The translations under genes and the position numbers were made by a program. Source: DATJQA01 sp041169145 (GTDB taxonomy: Bacteria; Patescibacteriota; Minisyncoccia; UBA6257; 2-01-FULL-56-20). From it: DNA of 11,171 nt. The notes under the pieces are model-generated. The model made no database searches. It was not told where the DNA came from and saw only the letters and a list, made by a program, of their open reading frames with translations. This document shows, one piece after another, positions 5,669 to 11,171 of the stretch. The stretch's first letter is position 1. The number at the start of each line of letters is the position of its first letter. The stretch covers positions 1 to 11,171 of the forward strand of contig JBEEJO010000023.1 in the NCBI GenBank assembly GCA_041169145.1, read 5' to 3'.

Positions 5669-7514
5669 CTTCGGGTGGAGTTTGATTATCGCCTTTCCCT
5701 TGATTATAGAGCACCTGGCCGATTTTTTGTACTTCCGCGGAAAGTTCCGCCAAGGCGGACTTCGTCGCGGATACGTCCGGGCCGTCTTTCACCTTTTTGA
5801 GCGCATCTATTTTTTCCTGGATCGGTTTCTTCACATCGTCGCCGATCTTGTCACCCGCATCATGCAAGGCCTTCTCCGCAAGATACACGGTGCTCTCGGC
5901 CTGGTTCCGCGTCTCGGCGAGGTCTCGCTTTGCGACATCCTCTGCGGCGTGTTCCGCGGCTTCTTTTTTCAAGCGCTCAATATCATCTTTGGAAAGCGCC
6001 GTTGACGCTTCGATCTTCACCGACTGCGATTTGCCGCTTGCCTTATCGGCGGCTTTCACGTTCAGGATGCCGTTCGCGTCGATATCGAAGGTCACCTCGA
6101 TCTGCGGGATGCCGCGCGGCGACGGCGGAATGCCGTCCAAAATGAACCGAGCGAGCGTGTGATTGTCCGACGCCATCGGCCGTTCGCCCTGGAGAACGTG
6201 CACTTCCACCGACGGCTGGTTATCGGCCGCCGTGGAAAAGATCTGCGTTTTCGCCGTCGGCACGGTCGTATTCTTCGGGACCATGGGCGTCGCCACGCCG
6301 CCCAGCGTTTCGATGGAAAGCGAAAGCGGCGTCACATCAAGAAGCAGGATATCCTTCACATCGCCCTGGAGAATGCCCGCCTGCACGGCAGCGCCGAGCG
6401 CAACCACTTCGTCCGGATTGATGCCCTGGTGCGGCTCCTTGCCGAAAAGCGCCTTCACTGCGTCCTGCATCGCCGGCATGCGCGTCTGGCCGCCGACCAG
6501 AATGACTTCGTTTATTTCGCTCAGCTGGAATCCCGCGCCCTTCGGAGCAGGAGCCGTCACGGTCTCTTTCGTGAGCTTTACCGACTTCTCGATGAAGTCA
6601 TGAACGAGATCCTCAAGTTTCGCCCGCGTGAACTTTGTCAGGAAATGTTTCGGACCGGACGCGTCGGACGAGATATACGGAATGTTCACTTCCGTTTCAA
6701 CCGCCGTGGACAACTCATGCTTCGCGCGTTCGGCGGCTTCCTTGAGACGCTGGAGCGCAAGCGGATCCTTCGCGATGTCTATCCCCTCCTGTTTTTTGTA
6801 CTCCGCCGCGAGATATTCAATGATGCGTTTATCAAAGTCATCGCCGCCGAGATGCGTATCGCCGCCGGTCGCTTTCACTTCGACCGTATCTTCGGTCACC
6901 TCAAGCACGGAAACATCGAAGGTTCCGCCGCCGAAATCGTAGACGACGACTTTCTCGTTCTTCTGTTTGTTGAAACCGTACGCGAGCGCCGCCGCGGTCG
7001 GTTCATTGATGATGCGGCGCACCTTAAGCCCGGCTATCTCGCCGGCGTTCTTCGTCGCCTGCCGCTGAGAATCGTCGAAATATGCCGGAACCGTAATGAC
7101 GGCTTCCTCCACTTTCTCACCAAGCTTTGCCTCGGCATCCGCTTTGAGCTTCCCGAGGATGAACGCGGAAATTTCTTCCGGCGTATGCCAATGGTCTCCC
7201 ATCTTGATCTCCACGCCGTGCGTCGCGCTCTCGCGCATCTCAAAGGGAAGCCACGCCTTATCGTGTTGGACCTCCGGATCATTCCAGGTCCGTCCGATGA
7301 GCCGCTTCACCGAAAAAATGGTGTTCTTCGGATTCGTGACCGACTGGCGCTTCGCCAACAGTCCCACAAGGCGTTCGTTCGCCTTCGAAATTGCGGTAAT
7401 GGATGGCGTCGTGCGATTGCCTTCCGCGTTTTCCAGAATGCGCGGCTCGCCGCTTTCCGTGATAGCGACCGCCGAGTTCGTTGTTCCGAGGTCTATGCCG
7501 ATTATTTTTGCCAT
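5628..7514 (-). CDS. dnaK: Chaperone protein DnaK (Hsp70)
   Basis: 628 residues, full length. The ATPase domain shows the phosphate-binding motif GIDLGTTNS (6-14), AYFDDSQRQAT (145-154), INEPTAAALAYG (169-180), VYDFGGGTFDVSV (191-203) and ILVGGQTRMP (338-347). The conserved interdomain linker DVKDILLLDVTPLSL is at 385-399. The substrate-binding domain includes LQGERPMASDN and PRGIPQIEVTFDIDANGI, followed by a helical lid. The ATPase domain retains the roughly 25-residue insertion (GRTWNDPEVQHDKAWLPFEM region, 74-100) that Bacillus DnaK lacks. The tail is short and Pro/Glu/Gln-rich (QTPPEDAGQSAPPEPESR) rather than ending in the EEV-type motif of E. coli DnaK. The gene starts 19 bp after grpE, without a Shine-Dalgarno, and its end overlaps the next gene. 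Confidence 0.98.
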   Translation of the reverse strand: MAKIIGIDLGTTNSAVAITESGEPRILENAEGNRTTPSITAISKANERLVGLLAKRQSVTNPKNTIFSVKRLIGRTWNDPEVQHDKAWLPFEMRESATHGVEIKMGDHWHTPEEISAFILGKLKADAEAKLGEKVEEAVITVPAYFDDSQRQATKNAGEIAGLKVRRIINEPTAAALAYGFNKQKNEKVVVYDFGGGTFDVSVLEVTEDTVEVKATGGDTHLGGDDFDKRIIEYLAAEYKKQEGIDIAKDPLALQRLKEAAERAKHELSTAVETEVNIPYISSDASGPKHFLTKFTRAKLEDLVHDFIEKSVKLTKETVTAPAPKGAGFQLSEINEVILVGGQTRMPAMQDAVKALFGKEPHQGINPDEVVALGAAVQAGILQGDVKDILLLDVTPLSLSIETLGGVATPMVPKNTTVPTAKTQIFSTAADNQPSVEVHVLQGERPMASDNHTLARFILDGIPPSPRGIPQIEVTFDIDANGILNVKAADKASGKSQSVKIEASTALSKDDIERLKKEAAEHAAEDVAKRDLAETRNQAESTVYLAEKALHDAGDKIGDDVKKPIQEKIDALKKVKDGPDVSATKSALAELSAEVQKIGQVLYNQGKGDNQTPPEDAGQSAPPEPESR

Positions 7515-7533
7515 ATTCGTATGTTATATTGAT

Positions 7534-8064
7534 TTACTTTTCTTTGACCAATCTCACTCTGACCGGACGAATGATCTTCTCATGGACGCGATAGCCGGCC
7601 TCAATCTCGTCCGCCACCGTTCCCGGAGGCGCGTTCCCCTCCACTTCCGCGACGGATTCCATAAAGTTCGTATCAAACGCGTCGCCGGGCTTCACGCTGA
7701 TGCGTTCTACGCCGCGGCGTTTCAAAATATCTTCCACTTGCGTCCGGATGAGATAGATGCCCTTCTCGACCGGTCCCGCTTTTTCCAGCGTCTCGATCGC
7801 GAGTTCAAAATTATCCAGAAATACGATGAGCTCGCGAATGAATTCCTCGGTGCCGTATTTCGCCACGTTCTGCAGGCGCTCGATCTCTTCCTTCTTATAG
7901 TTTATGAAGTCCGCCTTCGCGCGCTGCCATCCTGCGAGATATTCGTCCCGCTGCTTTTCCGCCGCCGCAAGCTGTTGCTCAAGTTCGTTTGGCGTCGGCA
8001 CCGCTTGCAATTCTGCTTGCTCTGAGCTTGTTGAAGGGATCTGCTGATCGTTCTGTTGGTCCAT
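7534..8064 (-). CDS. grpE: Nucleotide exchange factor GrpE
   Basis: 176 residues. A Gln/Glu-rich disordered start (1-25) leads into a long coiled-coil helix (26-70, with AGWQRAKADFINYKKEEIERLQNVAKYG), a four-helix-bundle region (71-118), and the beta-domain signature GDAFDTNFMESVAEVE ... GTVADEIEAGYRVHEKIIRPVRVRLVK (127-174). GrpE dimers open the DnaK nucleotide site so ADP leaves and ATP can bind. In the FDP-HEA signature the usual His is Met here. It starts 4 bp after the hrcA stop codon, so it is probably translated by coupling, and no Shine-Dalgarno is visible. Confidence 0.97.
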   Translation of the reverse strand: MDQQNDQQIPSTSSEQAELQAVPTPNELEQQLAAAEKQRDEYLAGWQRAKADFINYKKEEIERLQNVAKYGTEEFIRELIVFLDNFELAIETLEKAGPVEKGIYLIRTQVEDILKRRGVERISVKPGDAFDTNFMESVAEVEGNAPPGTVADEIEAGYRVHEKIIRPVRVRLVKEK

Positions 8065-8068
8065 GGTA

Positions 8069-8782
8069 TTATGTTGTTTTTTGTTTTGTATTCTTTGTAG
8101 CGACCTTAAGATTTTTGAATACTTTCGCTGCCCGTTGATAATCCATCCGCTTCGGGCCGATGGCGAAAAGCATCATCCGTTCGCCGCCCGTATCATATTC
8201 TCCGCAGATGACCGAAAGATGTTCGCATCGCGTTACGGGACTTTTGCGCCCGATGAATATCTTTACCGTATCGTCTTCGGCGAGTTCGTTCTTTACCTCC
8301 ATAATGCGCGCATCCAGATCGTCCATGTCGCGCATCACGGCGCGAAGCTCCGAACGTGATTCCCAATCCAGCCGATCCACAAGCGCCTGCAAACCGCTTT
8401 TCCAAACCTCGTCGGCGGCGGTGAATGTCGCAGCGGACAGAAGTCCCAGCTCGTGCGACATCTGCCGCAAAAGCTCCGGCCATGCGCCCCGCGCGAACGG
8501 ATCCATGAACTGCCGGGACAGAACGCCTTCCGCATCGGTTTCGCGAAGTGCGGCATTGGCATAGAACTCGTACCCGCGATCGGTTGGTATCCGCCCGGCC
8601 GAATAGTTCGGCTGGACGAGATATCCGCTGTCATCCAGGTCTTTCAATACCAATCGGATCATCGCCGGCTTAATGCCGAATTCATACCGGTCATACAGAT
8701 GGCCGGAAGACACCGGCTCTCCCGTCCGGATGAACTCCCGCACCGCGGCGGCCAGAACGTCACTTGTCCGCGAATCCAGCAT
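8069..8782 (-). CDS. hrcA: Heat-inducible transcription repressor HrcA, short form
   Basis: 237 residues from the ATG at 8782; family members are usually near 340. The N-terminal winged helix (1-75) contains REFIRTGEPVSS, the recognition-helix region KPAMIRLVLKDLDDSGYL and the wing SAGRIPTDRGYEFY. The C-terminus holds FIGRKSPVTRCEHLSVICGEY and the family signature FAIGPKRMDYQRA (206-218). The middle is about 100 residues shorter than usual, consistent with loss of the inserted dimerising region. The open frame extends upstream to 8881, but the promoter and operator lie in that extension and family starts align with MLDSRTSDVL, so 8782 is chosen. HrcA represses its own operon by binding CIRCE. 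It heads hrcA-grpE-dnaK-orf-dnaJ, diverging from the coiled-coil gene. Confidence 0.95.
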   Translation of the reverse strand: MLDSRTSDVLAAAVREFIRTGEPVSSGHLYDRYEFGIKPAMIRLVLKDLDDSGYLVQPNYSAGRIPTDRGYEFYANAALRETDAEGVLSRQFMDPFARGAWPELLRQMSHELGLLSAATFTAADEVWKSGLQALVDRLDWESRSELRAVMRDMDDLDARIMEVKNELAEDDTVKIFIGRKSPVTRCEHLSVICGEYDTGGERMMLFAIGPKRMDYQRAAKVFKNLKVATKNTKQKTT

Positions 8783-8790
8783 ACGGAAAT

Positions 8791-8829
8791 AGTATAGGGC
8801 GATTAGCAAGCCTGTCAAGAGGTTGCTAA
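8791..8829 (-). promoter_or_regulatory. hrcA promoter overlapped by a diverged CIRCE operator
   Basis: On the minus strand a perfect TTGACA (8813-8818), 16-bp spacer and TATACT (8791-8796, 5 of 6) form a strong promoter. Overlapping it is an inverted repeat: TTAGCAAGC (8803-8811), a 9-bp spacer, and GGTTGCTAA (8821-8829), with 8 of 9 positions paired. CIRCE is TTAGCACTC-N9-GAGTGCTAA, so arm length, spacer length and the outer TTAGCA match exactly while the inner three bases differ. The -35 box lies mostly in the operator spacer, so bound HrcA would block polymerase directly. Only 8 nt separate the -10 from the hrcA ATG, predicting a leaderless message. Confidence 0.88.
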
Positions 8830-8869
8830 TAACATGCCTGCATGATATCGGCAGCAGCCAAACACAAGG

Positions 8870-8901
8870 TCGTATTGACAAATTAATGAATACGATACAA
8901 A
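8870..8901 (+). promoter_or_regulatory. Candidate promoter with operator-like inverted repeat for the coiled-coil gene
   Basis: A perfect TTGACA lies at 8875-8880. A plausible -10 is TACAAA (8896-8901) at a short 15-bp spacing. A perfect 7-bp inverted repeat TCGTATT (8870-8876)-N12-AATACGA (8889-8895) covers the -35 and most of the spacer, the layout of a repressor site. It is unrelated in sequence to the CIRCE 40 bp away. Confidence 0.45.
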
Positions 8902-8923
8902 GTAATAGCAGTCTTTTGGAAAA

Positions 8924-8944
8924 TGGCGGCTACCGCCAGGAGGG
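8924..8944 (+). promoter_or_regulatory. Shine-Dalgarno AGGAGGG next to a small hairpin
   Basis: AGGAGGG (8938-8944) stands 5 nt before the ATG at 8950 and decides that start over the in-frame ATG at 8923. A perfect 6-bp hairpin TGGCGG-CTA-CCGCCA (8924-8938) ends on the first base of this site and could tune its accessibility. Confidence 0.75.
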
Positions 8945-8949
8945 TCGAA

Positions 8950-9333
8950 ATGCCATCCCCGCAAGAACGAAACAGAATCTTTTCCGATATCACTGAGATC
9001 AAGATGAAGATCGCTGAGGTCAGCGCTCGGATCGGCCAAGTCAGCACCAGGATAGCCGCGCACCGAAGCTCAATCGATGAAAACAAGGAAAACCTCCGCG
9101 AAGCAAGGAGGGTTTCCCGAGAACTCGCAAGGCAAGATAGGCGGCGGGGATACAACAGTGGTGGCGGTGGCCTCTACGGCGCGGATGCGCAAATCTGGAA
9201 CATCAGCAGCGCAAACACCGAGTTGTACGACAGCATCAGGAAACTCTACGAGGAAAAAAACGCCTTGATCGCAGAAAAGACGCGCCTGCATGCACGCAAG
9301 GAGGCGTTGTACGCGCAACTCAAGAGTCGCTAG
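8950..9333 (+). CDS. Small coiled-coil protein, function unknown
   Basis: 127 residues from the ATG at 8950, which has a textbook Shine-Dalgarno; an in-frame ATG nine codons upstream does not. No family is recognised. Residues 5-62 form a charged, heptad-like helix (ITEIKMKIAEVSARIGQVSTR), then a Gly-rich hinge at 67-78 (GYNSGGGGLYGA), then a second helix at 86-125 (LYDSIRKLYEEKNALIAEKTR). The likely fold is an antiparallel helical hairpin or a dimeric coiled coil. There is no signal peptide, membrane segment or Cys, so it should be cytoplasmic. Six of 17 Arg codons are AGG and one AGA, apparently more than in the chaperone genes. It has its own promoter region and terminator and diverges from hrcA; nothing ties it functionally to the chaperones. 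Confidence 0.8.
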   Translation: MPSPQERNRIFSDITEIKMKIAEVSARIGQVSTRIAAHRSSIDENKENLREARRVSRELARQDRRRGYNSGGGGLYGADAQIWNISSANTELYDSIRKLYEEKNALIAEKTRLHARKEALYAQLKSR

Positions 9334-9388
9334 CTGCATCGGGTGACCCATGGAGCATTTCGTAATCTACTCTCGGCTGGTACGTTTC

Positions 9389-9438
9389 GAGGACCCCCTC
9401 TCCCCCGTGGAGAGCGTGAAGGGGTCCTTCGTTTTTTT
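9389..9438 (+). terminator. Rho-independent terminator after the coiled-coil gene
   Basis: GAGGACCCC (9389-9397) pairs with GGGGTCCTT (9421-9429, one G-T). A second internal stem CTCTCC (9398-9403)/GGAGAG (9409-9414) sits within the loop. Seven T residues follow at 9432-9438. It lies 55 bp beyond the stop codon and isolates that gene from cysS. Confidence 0.9.
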
Positions 9439-9442
9439 GGGA

Positions 9443-9471
9443 TGGAAAAATATCTCGTTTTCTGCTAAGCT
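9443..9471 (+). promoter_or_regulatory. Possible cysS promoter, extended -10 type
   Basis: TGGAAA (9443-9448), a 17-bp spacer and TAAGCT (9466-9471), preceded by TG plus one base. The terminator just upstream means cysS needs a promoter in this 42-bp interval. The -10 ends 9 nt before the GTG at 9481, so the transcript would be almost leaderless. Confidence 0.45.
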
Positions 9472-9480
9472 CAAGGCGAC

Positions 9481-10947
9481 GTGCCTAAGCCACCGCTCCA
9501 CCTTTTCAACACCCTGAATCGCAGGGTGGAGACATTTAAGCCCATAAAGGGGAAAACCGTTGGCCTCTATACCTGCGGGCCGACGGTATATAATTTCGCC
9601 CACCTCGGGAATTTCCGCGCATTCCTCTTTGAGGATCTTTTGGAACGCGGAATGGAATGGCTGGGATATACCGTGAAGCGCGTGATGAATATCACGGATG
9701 TCGGCCATCTCACCGGCGACACGGATGCGGGCGAGGACAAAGTGGAGCGCGAAGCGCGCGCGATGCGGAAGACCGTAAAGGACATCGTCGCCTTTTACAC
9801 GAAGGCGTTCGTCACGGACGCAAAGAAGCTGAACATCAGGATTCCGCGAACGCTCGCGCCGGCGTCCAAGTTCATTCCGGAACAGATCGCCATCATAGAG
9901 CAATTGTTCAAGCGCGGCATAGCATATGAAACGCCGAACGCCGTGTATTTCGACGTCGCGAAATTCCCGGACTACGGACAACTCTCCGGCCAATCGCTTG
10001 CCGATAAAATCACCGGCGCGCGCGGCGACGTGGTGACCGATACGGAAAAACATAACGCCGCGGATTTCGCATTGTGGTTCAAGCTCACCGGCCGCTTCGC
10101 GAGCCACCTCCTCCACTGGCCATCCCCGTGGGGCGAGGGCTTCCCCGGCTGGCACATTGAATGTTCCGCCATTTCCACAAAGTTTCTCGGCCAGCCTTTT
10201 GATATCCACACAGGCGGCGTGGATCATATCGGCACGCATCACACGAACGAGATCGCGCAATCCGAAGGCGCGTACGGCAAACCGCTCGCGCACTACTGGT
10301 TGCACAACGAATTCTTCCTCGTGGACTCCACCAAGATGGCAAAATCCGAAGGAAATTTCCTAACCGTGAAGGATATCGAGGAAAAGGGCGTGCATCCCCT
10401 CATATTCCGCTATCTCTGCCTCGGAACGCATTACCGTTCGCCCTTGAACTTCTCATGGGTCGGGCTGGACCAGGCAAAACACGCCTTGGAGCACCTTATT
10501 GAACGGCTCCTCTACTTGAATTACCTCGCCCGTTCCGGGGGAAAAACACCCGGCGCGAAAAAAGAACTTGAGGCCTACCGAACACGCATGGAAGAGACGT
10601 TCGCGAACGATCTGAACATACCGCAAATGCTCGCGGCCGTTCAGGAGCTCATAAAAGACAAGGCGCTTGTCGCCAAAGACCCGAAAGGAGTCCTCGCGCT
10701 CGTTTATGAGGCCGATACGATATTTTGCCTGGACCTCAAAAAACACGTGATGAAATATGACTCCCGGCGGCTTATGGCAGACAAGCGCCTTGTAAAGCTC
10801 ATCGCCGAACGGCAGAAGATCCGCGCTCTTCAACAGTTTATGCAGGCTGACCGCTTGAGGAAAAAAATAGATAGCTTAGGATACGTGCTGGAGGACACGC
10901 CGAAAGGACCGTTCGTCTCCCCTAAATCGATACGCATTGGCGCGTAG
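9481..10947 (+). CDS. cysS: Cysteine--tRNA ligase (class I)
   Basis: 488 residues, slightly longer than E. coli CysRS (461). It activates cysteine with ATP and charges tRNA-Cys in the cytoplasm. The N-terminus has LYTCGPTVYNFAHLGNFR (29-46), where HLGN is the HIGH-type motif. KMAKS at 285-289 is the KMSKS loop. The catalytic zinc ligands are C32, C228 (WHIECSA), H253 and E257 (GTHHTNEIAQSE), with the C-H-E spacing of the E. coli enzyme. The C-terminal helical bundle and anticodon region follow, with QADRLRKKIDSLGYVLEDTPKG near the end. The start is GTG; no other start codon lies close by. The gene begins just after a terminator and is followed by dnaB 26 bp downstream, suggesting cotranscription. 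Confidence 0.97.
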   Translation: MPKPPLHLFNTLNRRVETFKPIKGKTVGLYTCGPTVYNFAHLGNFRAFLFEDLLERGMEWLGYTVKRVMNITDVGHLTGDTDAGEDKVEREARAMRKTVKDIVAFYTKAFVTDAKKLNIRIPRTLAPASKFIPEQIAIIEQLFKRGIAYETPNAVYFDVAKFPDYGQLSGQSLADKITGARGDVVTDTEKHNAADFALWFKLTGRFASHLLHWPSPWGEGFPGWHIECSAISTKFLGQPFDIHTGGVDHIGTHHTNEIAQSEGAYGKPLAHYWLHNEFFLVDSTKMAKSEGNFLTVKDIEEKGVHPLIFRYLCLGTHYRSPLNFSWVGLDQAKHALEHLIERLLYLNYLARSGGKTPGAKKELEAYRTRMEETFANDLNIPQMLAAVQELIKDKALVAKDPKGVLALVYEADTIFCLDLKKHVMKYDSRRLMADKRLVKLIAERQKIRALQQFMQADRLRKKIDSLGYVLEDTPKGPFVSPKSIRIGA

Positions 10948-10973
10948 CACCTCCCGCTTACCCCTCTTCCCCC

Positions 10974-11171
10974 ATGGCACCCGAACCCCACAAGGCATCG
11001 GCGTTGAAAGTTCCGCCGCAGAATAACGAAGCTGAGCAATCGGTGCTCGGCGCCCTTCTGATCGACAAGAACGCCATCGTGAAAACGGCGGATATTTTAC
11101 GGCCCGACGATTTTTACAGCCCCGCTCATGAACGGATCTATGCGGCCGCTCTGGAACTCTTTGAAAAACAT
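10974..11171 (+). CDS. dnaB: Replicative DNA helicase DnaB, N-terminal 66 residues (partial, runs off right edge)
   Basis: The open frame from ATG 10974 encodes 66 codons to the window end. After a short leader it reads LKVPPQNNEAEQSVLGALLIDKNAI ... LRPDDFYSPAHERIYAAALEL, the typical beginning of the DnaB N-terminal domain (PPxxxEAEQSVLGxLL and DFYxxxHxxIY). DnaB is the hexameric helicase that unwinds the fork ahead of DNA polymerase III; this N-terminal domain mediates ring assembly and primase binding. The ATPase part is outside the window, so intactness or an intein cannot be judged. It follows cysS by 26 bp with no visible promoter, terminator or Shine-Dalgarno; the upstream stretch is C/T-rich. 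Confidence 0.93.
   Translation, partial: MAPEPHKASALKVPPQNNEAEQSVLGALLIDKNAIVKTADILRPDDFYSPAHERIYAAALELFEKH

Noticed and set aside
6159..7532. Plus-strand open frame of 457 codons opposite dnaK
   Set aside because: Shadow of a GC-rich conserved gene; the dnaK frame is unquestionable and this product is Arg/His-rich without any recognisable domain.
8783..8881. 33-codon upstream extension of hrcA
   Set aside because: It contains the promoter and CIRCE operator and does not match HrcA N-termini; the start at 8782 fits both.
8923..8949. Upstream ATG (8923) of the coiled-coil gene
   Set aside because: It lies in the small hairpin and has no ribosome site, whereas the ATG at 8950 has AGGAGGG five bases before it.
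9367..10305. Minus-strand open frame of 312 codons opposite cysS
   Set aside because: Antisense shadow of cysS; no family resemblance and it runs across the intrinsic terminator.
1..11171. CRISPR array, insertion sequence or transposase, prophage genes
   Set aside because: No regularly spaced repeats and no transposase, integrase or phage-like protein could be seen in any frame.

Overview
The window is a stretch of bacterial chromosome with compact, mostly operonic genes. It looks like a small-genome candidate-phylum (Patescibacteria/CPR, Parcubacteria-like) lineage. That assignment is inference. It rests on a large envelope protein with a CPR-style N-terminal helical motif and a pilin-like C-terminus, a short HrcA, an unrecognised membrane gene inside the chaperone operon, a tRNA without encoded CCA, and a near absence of Shine-Dalgarno sequences. 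No marker in the window fixes the taxon.

Left part (1-1176): the 5' end of secD runs off the left edge on the minus strand. About 700 bp without a convincing protein gene follows. It holds a 183-bp inverted-repeat element (187-369), a promoter-led, heavily structured stretch that could be an unrecognised RNA (about 453-738), a second strong promoter (739-767), a folded leader, and tRNA-Lys(UUU) at 859-931 with a very strong terminator. The tRNA 3' end plus terminator is duplicated 184 bp downstream as a 74-bp, 82% identical repeat. The second terminator keeps its pairing through compensatory changes and probably also ends the convergent gene.

Middle part (1177-8782, all minus strand): hrcA-grpE-dnaK-(membrane protein)-dnaJ, then a 752-residue single-pass envelope protein. 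The chaperone genes form one heat-shock operon. HrcA represses from a diverged CIRCE operator lying over its own promoter; GrpE, DnaK and DnaJ form the Hsp70 cycle. The membrane gene between dnaK and dnaJ is not recognised and starts inside the end of dnaK. The hrcA promoter is so close to its ATG that the message should be leaderless.

Right part (8783-11171, plus strand): a divergent small coiled-coil protein gene, the only gene here with a strong Shine-Dalgarno, its own candidate operator and a terminator. Then come cysS (GTG start, probably leaderless) and the first 66 codons of dnaB, which runs off the right edge.

The points most worth following are the diverged CIRCE/HrcA pair, the duplicated tRNA end with covarying terminators, the possible structured RNA, and the uncharacterised membrane protein embedded in the Hsp70 operon.
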